Shown here one piece after another: positions 36,125 to 45,426 of a stretch of DNA of 64,000 nt. The stretch is from Photorhabdus namnaonensis (GTDB lineage Bacteria > Pseudomonadota > Gammaproteobacteria > Enterobacterales > Enterobacteriaceae), in the NCBI RefSeq assembly GCF_001684335.1, contig NZ_LOIC01000053.1, forward strand, positions 54,432 to 118,431. The letters are read 5' to 3'. A program made the position numbers and the translations under genes. Positions within the stretch are counted from its first letter, which is position 1, and each line of letters begins with the position of its first letter. A model generated the notes under the pieces. It saw nothing but the letters and a program-made list of their open reading frames with translations. It made no database searches and was not told the DNA's origin.

Positions 36125-37156
36125 TTATTTAGCCATTTTCACTTCTGTCACCCATTTGGTAATTAACTCTTTGCGTACATCACTGGCGCCATATTTATCC
36201 ATGTCGTAATTGATCAGTTTCAGATCGGATAATTTAAGCGCCAAAGGAGAAGCTTTTGCCTTAGTGTTGGTCAGGATCTGATAAGCTTTCCCTTTCTTCC
36301 AACTCAGTTCTTGTGCTTCTTTGGATAACACCCAGTCAACAAACAATTTAGCGTTGTCCATATTGCGGGCATTTTTGATGATACTGACGCCGCCGATTTC
36401 ATAACCGGTACTTTCACATGGCGCGATAAGTTTTAGTGGCGCGCCATTTTCTACTTCTAATGAGTAATCATGCAGGAAGCCGATACCAATTGCGGATTCG
36501 CCGCGGGCGGCATTTCGTGCCGGGGCAATGCCGGATTTGGTGTACTGAGAAATATTGGCGTTTAGTTTTTTCAGATAATCAAATGCTTGATCTTTGCCCC
36601 ATAACTGAACAAAGGTTGCTAACGCGGTGTAAGCGGTGCCTGAACTTTGAGGATCGGCAATCTGAATTTCGCCTTTATATATCGGTTTGGTGAGATCTTT
36701 CCAGCAGGTTGGAATCGGCAGATTTTTCTCTTTTAGACGTTCAGTGTTGACGCCATAGCCAAGAATGCCGACGTAAACCGCGGAGCTGTAGTTGCCTTTA
36801 CGTTTAGCCGGGTCGCGGAACTGCGGCATGATTTGCGCCAGATTAGGGGATTTATAAGGCTCCAGCAGATCCATCTCTCCCGCCTGAGATTGCGGGTCCA
36901 GTGTACCACCGTACCAGACATCCGCTTGTGGATTGCGTTTTTCGGCTTCAATTTTTGCCAAGGTACTGCCTGAGCCATTACGGACAAAAGTGGTTTTTAC
37001 ATTGTATTTTTCACCGAATGCTCTGGTTTCAGTTTCACACATAGCGTTAGTGGCGCTGCAATAAACGATCAATCGTCCGGCGGCTTGAGCGCTGTTGGTA
37101 AATGCGGCAACGACCAAACCGGCTGTGATAAGTGTAGAGAGAGGTTTCAGTTTCAT
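36125..37156 (-). CDS. afuA: Periplasmic sugar-phosphate binding protein
   Basis: A 343-residue extracellular solute-binding protein. A signal peptide (MKLKPLSTLITAGLVVAAF...AQA) is followed by the start GRLIVYCSATNAMCE, which resembles AfuA and FbpA-like proteins. In Citrobacter AfuA binds glucose-6-phosphate and related sugar phosphates rather than iron. It lacks the adjacent Tyr pair that I would expect of a ferric-ion FbpA at the C-terminal side, but I cannot verify the ligand site. It is directly downstream of uhpC (17-base gap), linking sensing and import. Confidence 0.9.
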   Translation of the reverse strand: MKLKPLSTLITAGLVVAAFTNSAQAAGRLIVYCSATNAMCETETRAFGEKYNVKTTFVRNGSGSTLAKIEAEKRNPQADVWYGGTLDPQSQAGEMDLLEPYKSPNLAQIMPQFRDPAKRKGNYSSAVYVGILGYGVNTERLKEKNLPIPTCWKDLTKPIYKGEIQIADPQSSGTAYTALATFVQLWGKDQAFDYLKKLNANISQYTKSGIAPARNAARGESAIGIGFLHDYSLEVENGAPLKLIAPCESTGYEIGGVSIIKNARNMDNAKLFVDWVLSKEAQELSWKKGKAYQILTNTKAKASPLALKLSDLKLINYDMDKYGASDVRKELITKWVTEVKMAK

Positions 37157-37173
37157 TATTTTGTCCTTAGTAT

Positions 37174-38505
37174 TTAAAACTGCTTGTCATCGGAAAGTCT
37201 CGGTGCTATCCCTGCCATATGTTCCCTTTTACCAACGTCTGCCATTAACAGCGGCATCAACAGCAAACCCATCATGGCGGCTGCGGCTGTGAGTAGGGCA
37301 AACATCCCTGACCAGCCATAGTGGGCAATCATTTGACTTAGAGGCCAACCTGCGATTGCCGCGCCCAAGTAGGCGTACAATCCCAGATAACCGGTGACGG
37401 TACCGGCGGCTTGTTTATGGCAATATTCTGTTGCTGCCAGCCCAATCAGCATTTGCGGGCCAAATACAAAAAAACCGATACTGAAAAAACAGACTGCCAA
37501 CAGCGCATAGTGATGAATGGGAGTCAGCCACAATGCGGTGACAGCCATGAACAGTCCAAGTGCGAACAGTAGAATCATTGGGGCGCGTTGACCGCGGAAC
37601 AGTAAATCCGATCCCCAACCGGAAAACAGAGCACCGGTTAAACCACCGAGTTCAAACAGTGAGAGCGTCGCGTTGGCACTGAGTAGATTGGCGCCATGTG
37701 TTTCTGACAACCACAGATTGCCCCAATCGTTAATCGCCATTCTGATGAGATAGACCAGAATGTAGGAGAATCCTAGCAACCAGATAGTTCTGCTAGTTAA
37801 GATCGTATCCCGCAATATCTGCATCATCGGCAGCGGGGGCGATAGCTGTTCGTGTCGAAGCTCTAGTAAATCCTGCCGCCACTGTCCCACACTGGGCAAA
37901 CTTTGCTGTTGTGGTATGCCGCATAATTGATAACAAAGCCAGATACCCAATAAAATGCCGATAATTCCCGGCATCATCAGCGCTGTTTGCCAGCCGTAAG
38001 TTGTCGCCAGAAAAGCGGACAATATTGGGATAGTGATGCCGACAATATTGATGGAAGTATTCCAATATCCCCACCAGAAGCCCCGTTCATTGCGGGAGTA
38101 CCAGTGTGTCAGCAATCTGGCGCAAGGCGGCCAGCCCCATCCCTGAAAGAAGCCGTTCAGTGTCCAGATGATCAGCAGTGCGGAAAATGATGAGCAGAAA
38201 GCAAAGATAATGTTTAACACACCTGTCATCACTAATCCGGCGCCCATAAACCAGCGATAACCGGTGTGATCATGAAATACACCGGAAATAAATTTTGAGC
38301 TGCCGTAAGCCAGATAGAATAGACTGATTATCCAGCCGATATGCCCTTTATCCAATCCTAGTTCCAACTGCATAACCGGCATGACAAAGTTGAAGCTTTT
38401 TCGCGTCAGATAAAATGCGGCATAGCCAATAATCATGGAAATCAGCAGGCGGCTACGCCAGCGGCGATAGTGTTGTGAAATCTGTTTCTGGCTGGTGGCT
38501 TGCAT
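37174..38505 (-). CDS. uhpC: Membrane sugar-phosphate sensor UhpC (MFS)
   Basis: A 443-residue major facilitator protein with about twelve helices. It matches E. coli UhpC through GYAAFYLTRKSFNFVMP, LNGFFQGWGWPPCARLLTHWYSR, the AINDWGNL segment and FFVFGPQMLIGLAA. UhpC binds external glucose-6-phosphate and, with UhpB, signals to UhpA rather than acting mainly as a transporter. ATG 38505 has GGAGG eight bases upstream and is preferred over ATG 38520. No uhpT transporter follows; the afu importer takes its place. Confidence 0.9.
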   Translation of the reverse strand: MQATSQKQISQHYRRWRSRLLISMIIGYAAFYLTRKSFNFVMPVMQLELGLDKGHIGWIISLFYLAYGSSKFISGVFHDHTGYRWFMGAGLVMTGVLNIIFAFCSSFSALLIIWTLNGFFQGWGWPPCARLLTHWYSRNERGFWWGYWNTSINIVGITIPILSAFLATTYGWQTALMMPGIIGILLGIWLCYQLCGIPQQQSLPSVGQWRQDLLELRHEQLSPPLPMMQILRDTILTSRTIWLLGFSYILVYLIRMAINDWGNLWLSETHGANLLSANATLSLFELGGLTGALFSGWGSDLLFRGQRAPMILLFALGLFMAVTALWLTPIHHYALLAVCFFSIGFFVFGPQMLIGLAATEYCHKQAAGTVTGYLGLYAYLGAAIAGWPLSQMIAHYGWSGMFALLTAAAAMMGLLLMPLLMADVGKREHMAGIAPRLSDDKQF

Positions 38506-38594
38506 ACCCGGTTCCTCCATGAAAAAGGGAATGTAAAGAAAAATTAATGAAAATGGATGGGGTAAGGTTTTAGGTAACTAGGAATAGTTCTTAG

Positions 38595-40139
38595 TTATGA
38601 CTGATTTTCATCAGAATTTGTGGGCAGGTTAACAGTTATGCGTGTGCCGTTATCATTACTTAACTGCCAATCTCCTCCTAACGCACGGATACGTTCTTCA
38701 ATACCCTGGAGGCCAAATCCGCCTTTTCGGTTGTCTTCTGCAATGCCGATGCCGTTATCACTGATTCTGAGTTCAATCACATCCCGGTGTTGTCGCAGGA
38801 TGATAGCGATTCGAGTCGCTTGAGCATGCTTGCTGATATTGTTCAGCAACTCTTGAACCAGACGGTAGAGGGTAAAAACCACCGTTTCATCCGTTGGATT
38901 TTGAGGAAGCTGGTAATTCAACTGGCAATCAATATTTTGTTCTTTAAACGCGAATTCATGGATCAGATGGTGAAGTGCTTTTTCTAAAGACATCTCTTCC
39001 AGAACCGGTGGACGTAATTGGCGTAATAATTGACGCGTGGATTGATGAATCTGTTGGGCGAGATGATTGATCTGTTCTGCGATCATTTCTGTTGCCGGGG
39101 TGGCGGCGGTACGTTTTATTAGTGTTGCCTGAATTTGAATGGCGGTAATATTCTGACCAATTTCATCATGTAACTCGCGGGCAATGCTTTTACAAACGTT
39201 TTCTTCCGTGTGAATCAGTTTCTTCATCAGGGTACGGCGGGCGGTTAACTCCCGTTCTAGCAATTCACGGTAACGTTGCAAATTTTCAGCGAGCTGTTGC
39301 TGACGGCTGATTGCTATTCCCAGACCTATGCCTAATAAGGACTGAATGGTCAGGAACATTTCCAGTTCGCCTAAATCGTTAAAAGCACCACTGAATTGAC
39401 GAGCTGATGTGATCATGAGACTCCCTAACAGAGCTGCCAGTACGCCGCCTTGCCAGCCGTAACGGTAGGCCATGAAGACATTAGGGATAAATATTAGAAT
39501 CACCAAAAGATTTTCAATTTCTGGTGACATAAAGATCTGGGCGCTTAATCCTAGCAGGCAGAATAGACAACACCACATCAACAAGGAAGGGCGTAGCTGC
39601 GGATCAGGATCGCTCGGTTGCAGCATATTTCTCAGATGTTGCTGACGCAGGTATTCATAGATCAGATAAACAAAAGGTGACAACAAAACGCCGCCGGTTA
39701 ACGAGGTGAGAAACAGATGGCTGGCGTCGGCAGTCAGCGTAAACCCCAGAAAAACAGCCTGTAACACACTATTGGCGGTTACACCAGCCAGCAGAATTGA
39801 GAGCCGTTGCCAATACAGGGTATAGCGCCCCCAGAATTGTTGCACGATAAGGGCAGGTATTAGGCTGAGAAAGGGTGATAACAGAATGATATTGTGAGTA
39901 ATAAGTTGTTCGCTGCCGAGCCATAGCAGAATAATAATCTCAGTGGTTAATAAGGTTGGTAAGTAACGACGCCCCAGTAGGATAAACAGTGCCAGCCGTA
40001 ACCCTTGCGGGAAAAGCAGAGCTGCTTGTTGCCCGTTATCATTCAGGTAGAAGCTGATGGTCCACAGAGCAAGCCAACTCAGTGAATAGAAAAACAGCAG
40101 AAAGAGTGATAACAGGCCAAATCGTGATCTTCTGTTCAT
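38595..40139 (-). CDS. uhpB: Sensor histidine kinase UhpB
   Basis: A 514-residue inner-membrane kinase of the UhpB type. The first 280 residues hold about eight hydrophobic helices (MASE1-like), followed by a dimerisation/phosphoacceptor segment with the His in RELHDEIGQNITAIQIQ and a C-terminal ATPase domain (NNISKHAQAT; DNGIGI; GFGLQGIEERI). It should autophosphorylate when UhpC senses sugar phosphate and pass phosphate to UhpA. Its start overlaps the uhpA stop by four bases. Confidence 0.92.
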   Translation of the reverse strand: MNRRSRFGLLSLFLLFFYSLSWLALWTISFYLNDNGQQAALLFPQGLRLALFILLGRRYLPTLLTTEIIILLWLGSEQLITHNIILLSPFLSLIPALIVQQFWGRYTLYWQRLSILLAGVTANSVLQAVFLGFTLTADASHLFLTSLTGGVLLSPFVYLIYEYLRQQHLRNMLQPSDPDPQLRPSLLMWCCLFCLLGLSAQIFMSPEIENLLVILIFIPNVFMAYRYGWQGGVLAALLGSLMITSARQFSGAFNDLGELEMFLTIQSLLGIGLGIAISRQQQLAENLQRYRELLERELTARRTLMKKLIHTEENVCKSIARELHDEIGQNITAIQIQATLIKRTAATPATEMIAEQINHLAQQIHQSTRQLLRQLRPPVLEEMSLEKALHHLIHEFAFKEQNIDCQLNYQLPQNPTDETVVFTLYRLVQELLNNISKHAQATRIAIILRQHRDVIELRISDNGIGIAEDNRKGGFGLQGIEERIRALGGDWQLSNDNGTRITVNLPTNSDENQS

Positions 40140-40768
40140 GAGTTCCCCGTTAGAATCTGGTGTTGCAGGGCGTAATGAACCAGATCAATGGTACTATCGC
40201 ACTGGAGCTTGCTAAGAATATTGGCACGATGAACATGAACTGTTTTATGGCTGAGATTGAGCTGTTCCGCGATAGTTTTAACATTGATGCCGTTGATAAG
40301 TAGAGAAAATATTTCCCGTTCTCTGGGGGTCAGAACTTGTAGTGCTTTAATCTCTTGTGGTGTCTGACGCAGTGCTTTTAGTGCATCGGCACACAAGTAG
40401 CAACCGCCTTGATGTACGGAGCGTACTGCCTGTACTAATTCTTCCGGGCCGCATCGTTTGGTGAGATAGCCGCAGGCGCCGGCATCCAGCGCACTTTGTA
40501 CAAATGCCGTGGTGTCATAAATACTGAGAATAATGGTACGAAAATCAGGTTGTTTTTGCCGTAACCGGGTGAGCAGGTGCAAACCGCTTTCATCGGGCAT
40601 ATCGATATCCATCACGGCGACGTCAATTGGGTTTCTGAGTAAACCCAGCCAAGCTTCTTTGGCATTGGCGTACTGCCCGGCGATTTCAATATCCTTTTCA
40701 AGCGCGAGTAATTGGGCAAAACCGGAACGGACGACTACGTGGTCGTCAATAAGTGCAACTCTAATCAT
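40136..40768 (-). CDS. uhpA: Response regulator UhpA
   Basis: A 210-residue two-domain regulator. The receiver domain has the acidic pair in LIDDH and phosphoacceptor Asp54 (VMDIDMPDESG), as in E. coli UhpA. The C-terminal LuxR-type helix-turn-helix reads LTPREREIFSLLINGINVKTIAEQLNLSHKTVHVHRANI. It heads the six-gene uhpABC-afuABC operon, the order known for sugar-phosphate uptake in some enteric and respiratory pathogens. Its likely target is the promoter of this operon or of afuA. Confidence 0.92.
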   Translation of the reverse strand: MIRVALIDDHVVVRSGFAQLLALEKDIEIAGQYANAKEAWLGLLRNPIDVAVMDIDMPDESGLHLLTRLRQKQPDFRTIILSIYDTTAFVQSALDAGACGYLTKRCGPEELVQAVRSVHQGGCYLCADALKALRQTPQEIKALQVLTPREREIFSLLINGINVKTIAEQLNLSHKTVHVHRANILSKLQCDSTIDLVHYALQHQILTGNS

Positions 40769-41172
40769 AAGTTTTCGTTAATGGATAATGGTAAATGAAA
40801 TAATTTATATGATGTGCAGGAAAGGCAGGTTGTGCAAATTAATCAACTAAATCTGTAAGAAAGATAACAAATTTAGCAAAAACCGCGGTAAACCCTCGCA
40901 TTGGGCTAGGATTTACGGGGCAATTGTTAAAAAAAGCCTTTTTTATCTATCAGTGAGGTTTTAAAAGCGGGAAAAGATGCCTGACTAACCACGAAAAAAC
41001 AGGTAAAAACTTTAATCATCAAAAGTAAAAAGCAGTGATTAAGGATTTTTAAAAGCGGGTAAAAAGTCCGATGGCATTCGGACACTGGAAGAGAAAACAT
41101 CAGGAAAAACGGGTTTTAAATTGATTAAATAAGGTGAAAAAATGACAGTGTTAACCCAATAACAATAAAGAA

Positions 41173-41890
41173 AACCGAGCGGCCTTTAGATTAACCTCAG
41201 AAAAACAAGAATGTTTAGCAACATTAAAAATGATTAAAGAAATGGGCGTTAATCTTAATACCGTTAACAGTTCTGCCACACTCACTGGTTTTAAACCTAA
41301 AAATCAAATACAGAAAAAAGAGAAAACCTAAATATCAGCTTAATGAAAACAAGAACATTAAATACGATTCAGAAAATGTAAAAACCATTAAATCTACCAC
41401 AATTAATCAATGAAATTCATTTAGCAGGCAGATTTCCAATTAAAAACAAACAACCCATCAGGGTGAAAGTCACTACTCAAGCTTATCATGTTTTTAATAT
41501 TGTTTTTTTACTTACATTTTCATTTTATCGGTGATTAATCAACTAAGGATTAAGACAATAAGCACCTCATTAATGCCAGCTTTTTAAAAGGTATAGGGTG
41601 ACTAAAAACAGCCTATTCTTTACTATGTTTAAACATTTATCAGCAATACTATTACATTTAGTCGAAATTCACTCACCATTAACCGAGATTTGAAAAGCAA
41701 TAATCAGGTAAAATAATTTAATAGAATAGATTAATGCTCAAGTGTTTTCTCACCCTCACTTTACGAACAAATCAATAAAAAATGCGATAAAAAAGAGATA
41801 AAACGATTAATCTGGCAGGATTTAAATGCTAGAAAAGAGTTATCCTAAAAAGCATTAATGGTGTCTTTATACTATCAAGTTATTGATTAG
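41173..41890 (+). pseudogene. Decayed plus-strand gene, unknown
   Basis: Two stretches keep a protein-like reading frame. At about 41173-41331 the text NRAAFRLTSEKQECLATLKM continues for some 30 more residues before a stop. At about 41735-41890 one reads LYEQINKKCDKKEIKRLIWQ, then DLNARKELS, an in-frame TAA, then KALMVSLYYQVID. Frameshifts and stops separate them. They could belong to one lost gene or two. I do not recognise the family. Confidence 0.4.
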
Positions 41891-41943
41891 TGATTTATAA
41901 AGAAAAGATAAAGGGTGATGATTTACAAAAAACCGCAGAACTG

Positions 41944-42025
41944 CCAGTAAAGCCATACTGGTAAAACAATGTTGGTAAAACTATGTCGATAAAACAATAT
42001 CTATAAAACCATGTCAGTTAAAATA
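41944..42025 (+). repeat. Degenerate 14-bp tandem repeat
   Basis: About five to six copies of a 14-base unit near TGGTAAAACAATGT; successive units are TGGTAAAACAATGT, TGGTAAAACTATGT, CGATAAAACAATAT and CTATAAAACCATGT. No such array is seen elsewhere in the window. Confidence 0.7.
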
Positions 42026-42220
42026 AATCGGATATGATTAGCGTTCTTTTAAACGTAAAACCACGATATATCATAATGCTTAAATTTCGCAAAAAGCATA
42101 TAGCCAAAAGATAAAAAACGATTAAAACCAGATACCGATTAAAATCATACGTTAAAAAAATAACTTTTAATCCCAGTTTAAAACCTACTCTAGTTTTATG
42201 GGTATTCTAATTAAAGGTTT

Positions 42221-42276
42221 TATACCCTATGGATTTCAAGATGCATCGCGACGGCAAGGGAGTGAATCCCCGGGCA
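42221..42276. repeat. Half copy of the 125-bp repeat
   Basis: TATACCCTATGGATTTCAAG through GAATCCCCGGGC matches one half of the complete copies at 16282-16405 and 62178-62303. The other half is missing, and the sequence runs straight into the broken gene at 42277-43517. Confidence 0.8.
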
Positions 42277-43517
42277 ACACCAGACTCAGGTAGGAGCTAC
42301 TATCATCACCATCAATTTCTCGAGAATCTAGGTAACGCATCAGATAATGAGGAGATTCATCTTCGTTTTTAACATCACTAACCACCCAACCACAAGGCTG
42401 GTTTTTTTCCTGGCGAAAATACCTTCCTCTATCTTAATAATATTTTCCGGCGAATATTTTCTTAACCCTTTCAGCTCATGACGGTGAAAACGCAGTTGAG
42501 TACCGAACTCCTCCCGAAAACGCTGGTAGCAGCCAGAATGCGCTGTTTCTTTTCCGGGGTGTAACCCTGTTTAAAAAACAGAGTGATAGAAATCCCAAGA
42601 TCTTTTAATATCTGCATCCAGCTAATGTTTTTTAGCTCTTCCAAGATGATATCTGAACCCTGTTGCACCGTCTGCCAGCGGGCTTTTATCTCACTCTCCA
42701 TCCAGGTCACAATTTTCCCCGTTTGTTCACTGACCCAGGAAAAAGCGTAGCTGTCCTGATAGCTTATCGGGTCAATAACTTCTTCACACACCCACTTGCC
42801 GGCTTGATTGAACCAGATACCAAACTGGGCAAGCAGATCCCGGGTACTGTCGCGGACATAATTCAACCCATTTTCGGCCAGACCCGCCACTTCCTGCCCG
42901 AGGATAACCCAGTCTTCATAGCTGGGTAAAAACGACCAGCGGGAAGTGCTGAGAAGCGGTGGATTTTTTGTCAGAGGTTACGGAATGGTTCCTGGCACAC
43001 CCTCTGTGGGAGGAGCGGGTAAAGCTTGGTCATCAGGAGGCGAACCGGGTGGCAGCGGAGCCAGTGGGATGGGATTTTTATAGTGTTGGGAACCGGGCTG
43101 ATAAAATTTTTGCCATGCTTCATCATACTGTTTTTGCTCTTCTGTACGGTTATTGATGATACGCATCACACCAAAGCGGTCACGGGTAGCAATCCGGATA
43201 TAATCTTTTTCCTATCCTTTACTGAGGGAATCTCCCGGAAATTCACGATATTTATCAGATGAATATGAAGAGAATGTGATTAATGTCACATAAAATGGCT
43301 GACTTACGGCAGGGAGCAGTCACAATATCTGGCACGTGGATTCGAACCACACTTGCACGGTGCGACCCAACTGCCGATAAGGCGCTATTTCGACGTCGAT
43401 ATAAAAAATTTCGCCCCGGAAATAAATCACGGCTTGCCAGTGATTGTTAACATGCTCACACTTTCTATTGCGTGCGAAATCCTTGGTCTGTAAGGGATAA
43501 CGAGCGGAGAACATCAT
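42277..43517 (-). pseudogene. Multiply broken gene, unknown family
   Basis: Read on the minus strand, one long gene can be pieced together. The segments 43517-43323 (ending VQVWFESTC), about 43262-42981 (KDYIRIATRDRFGVMRI, then a Pro-rich PIPLAPLPPGSPP part) and 42977-42530 (SFLPSYEDWVILGQEVAGLA onward) share one frame. In-frame stops occur at 43212-43214 (TAG) and 42978-42980 (TAA). Near 42529 the frame shifts to FREEFGTQLRFHRHELKGL, and near 42410 again to QPCGWVVSDVKNEDESPHYL. The left end runs into the half repeat, and an IS605-end scar interrupts it at 43304-43322. I do not recognise the family; a Pro-rich linker and helical segments fit a secreted or effector-type protein, which is only a guess. 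Confidence 0.7.
43304..43322 (+). repeat. IS605-type right-end scar
   Basis: ACGGCAGGGAGCAGTCAC matches the element end at 670-687 (ACGGCGGGGAGCAGTCAC) with one difference. No transposase is left. It falls inside the broken gene, so it marks a past insertion and deletion. Confidence 0.65.
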
Positions 43518-43518
43518 A

Positions 43519-43995
43519 GTGAAAGCATATCAACAGACAGTATCGGAATGGTTGCACCTTGTGGGTGAACGTCAAGGTGTGGCTTTGAGCATTGGCAGCG
43601 ATGGTCACTGTACCGTGCCTTTCGGCCAAGGTGGTGAGTGCATCATCGAAGTTCCGGGCAACGACGACGTTCAGGCATTTTATCTCTATATTCCTTTGTT
43701 GCGATTACCAGTAGATGAACCGGGCCAGTTGATGTTGACTCGGGCTGCCCTTGAGTTGAATATGTTCGGTCTTACCACGGGTGGCAGTCAGATCAGTCTG
43801 GACAGTCGTACCAATTATCTGGTGTTGAGCTTCTCTGCGTTGATCGAGGTGTTCGACGAAACTGCATTTATGCAGACTCTGGGAGAGTTTCTCGATCTTG
43901 GGATCAGCTTGCAATCTCAGTTTCAGGTGATCAGCACCCAGCAGAACGGAGCATCCGCGCTGCATCCATTACCAGGCTCGGCCATCGCATGCTGA
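43519..43995 (+). CDS. CesT-type type III secretion chaperone
   Basis: A 158-residue acidic small protein of the CesT/SycE chaperone family, which keeps a type III effector soluble and presents it to the secretion ATPase. The layout fits: an N-terminal helix, strands CTVPFGQGGECIIEVPG and VQAFYLYIPLLRLP, then the hallmark LMLTRAALELNMFGLTTGGSQISLD and SRTNYLVLSFSAL, and a C-terminal helix ending in LGEFLDLG. A GTG start at 43519 has GGAG about 10 bases upstream. The effector gene follows after 36 bases. The GC content is visibly higher than that of the surrounding decayed DNA. Confidence 0.85.
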   Translation: MKAYQQTVSEWLHLVGERQGVALSIGSDGHCTVPFGQGGECIIEVPGNDDVQAFYLYIPLLRLPVDEPGQLMLTRAALELNMFGLTTGGSQISLDSRTNYLVLSFSALIEVFDETAFMQTLGEFLDLGISLQSQFQVISTQQNGASALHPLPGSAIAC

Positions 43996-44031
43996 GTCAC
44001 GGTCATCTAAATAACCAAGGAAAATAATAAG

Positions 44032-45330
44032 ATGTCTATTCAAAGTCTTGGGCACACTCTCAAAGCGACGGCATTGCCGCCCCTTTCGAACGGAGAAGTA
44101 CAGACACCATCTCGCAATAATAATGTTCATCATCATCTTGCCTCCCATTACACCAGTACCGGTCTTGGTATTCAGGTGTCACCGGGCAAGGTGCTGACTA
44201 CTACACTGAAATATCTGACATTAAGTGCCCCGGCTCGCAAGATTGGCACTGCCATACAGGGAGGACATGACTCCCATGCGCAGAGTGCCAAAGGTAAGGC
44301 GCGTTACTGGACTGGGGCCATTATCAAGGGATTGGCTAATATCACGGGCGGCGCCAGTAGTGTAACGAGTGGTGCGATTACGGTCGGTGTCGCAGGGGTT
44401 AAAAATTTGGCGGAATCCACCGGGCGTTTGCTGGCATCCTCTGCCTTGGGGCTGGCTGGAGCGGGAGTGAAGGTAGTTTCACACTTACCGCTTGGCGCGT
44501 CCGATCGTTTGCAGGTTGGAACGCGTGCCGAGCAATTGCTGAATTCTGCCAAGGTGATCGCTAAACCCACATTTGTGGCTAAAGCGGAGCAAGAGCCGTT
44601 GAATGCTGTGGGAGCTAAAGCCGTGATGGATGCGGCTCAATTGGCGAGAATCAGTTGCTCCAGTAGCTATCGGGATATGCCCGCGGGTTACAGCCATGCC
44701 GCTTTAGCTGATATCCCGCCCTCAATCTTGGCTCGTCGGCAGAATGGCACTGGCGGAACCGGCAGTGAGTTAACCCTGCATGTTCGCCCCAGTAAGGGAG
44801 AGAATGATCCTTTAATCCTTGAGGGAGATGGCTGGTCCGCGCTCAAGGTTGCTGTCTACAAGCGTGACGACACGATGGTGCTCTCCTTTGTGGGCACTCA
44901 GCCAACCAAGCGTCCTGGTACGGTGAAGAGTGATGTCGGCGCTGCTTTGGGGATCAAGGACAGCGCGTTTCAGGATGCTGACCGCTTGGTCAAGGCTTTT
45001 ACCAAGCAATATGGCGGCAAGGTTGAGGTTCTGGGCCACTCTTTGGGCGGCGGGCTGGCGCAATATGCAGGCATCAAACATGGGATCAAGGTCACCGCGT
45101 TCAACAGCATGGGATTGCATGTAGGATTGCGGGATCGGTTGGCCGACAAGTTGGATAGTGCCAACGTCACCCACATCAATACCAGTAGCGATCCGCTGAG
45201 TCAGAAGGCCGAACATGGTATTTGGGGACTGGATGCCTCTTCTCAGGTAGGCAAGCGTTATGTGATTGAGCATTCAGGTGGTCACCGTATGGAGTCGGTG
45301 ACCGCAGGTTTGGAAGCCTTACTGGCTTAA
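44032..45330 (+). CDS. Candidate type III effector with class 3 lipase fold
   Basis: A 432-residue protein. The first 200 residues are low-complexity, rich in Ser, Ala, Gly and Thr, without a signal peptide, and include Gly/Ala helices (about 95-155) that may contact membranes. This suits a type III secretion signal and chaperone-binding region. The C-terminal part has an alpha/beta-hydrolase lipase core: GHSLGGG with nucleophile Ser337, then NTSSDPL (Asp387) and a His near 414-418 (EHSGGH), the right order for a class 3 lipase triad. With the CesT-type chaperone just upstream, it is a likely translocated phospholipase or lipase. I recall no named effector with this exact structure. A clean terminator follows. 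Confidence 0.75.
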   Translation: MSIQSLGHTLKATALPPLSNGEVQTPSRNNNVHHHLASHYTSTGLGIQVSPGKVLTTTLKYLTLSAPARKIGTAIQGGHDSHAQSAKGKARYWTGAIIKGLANITGGASSVTSGAITVGVAGVKNLAESTGRLLASSALGLAGAGVKVVSHLPLGASDRLQVGTRAEQLLNSAKVIAKPTFVAKAEQEPLNAVGAKAVMDAAQLARISCSSSYRDMPAGYSHAALADIPPSILARRQNGTGGTGSELTLHVRPSKGENDPLILEGDGWSALKVAVYKRDDTMVLSFVGTQPTKRPGTVKSDVGAALGIKDSAFQDADRLVKAFTKQYGGKVEVLGHSLGGGLAQYAGIKHGIKVTAFNSMGLHVGLRDRLADKLDSANVTHINTSSDPLSQKAEHGIWGLDASSQVGKRYVIEHSGGHRMESVTAGLEALLA

Positions 45331-45346
45331 CGACTCGATATGTCAG

Positions 45347-45374
45347 GACAACGCCTCCTGTGGGAGGCGTTGTC
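45347..45374. terminator. Terminator between effector and beta-lactamase genes
   Basis: A perfect twelve-base stem GACAACGCCTCC / GGAGGCGTTGTC with a four-base loop, between the convergent genes. It has no clear T tract. Confidence 0.65.
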
Positions 45375-45426
45375 GTTGCCAACAGACACTGTATTGAAAA
45401 ACATAAGTATTTAACGTAATTGCACG

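Larger units (their letters stand above)
40769..42220. other. A-rich, gene-poor region with decayed coding sequence
   Basis: About 1.45 kb with no intact gene. The plus strand is unusually rich in A, with many AAAA runs and recurring TAAAA words. A motif TTTTAAAAGCGGG followed by A or T and AAAA occurs twice, near 40960 and 41050. Two coding-like relics and a tandem repeat are listed separately. The left 100 bases should contain the uhpA promoter. Confidence 0.6.

Noticed and set aside
41944-42025. Tandem 14-bp repeat considered as a CRISPR array or plasmid iteron set
   Set aside because: Units are contiguous and degenerate with no spacers, no cas genes and no replication gene nearby.
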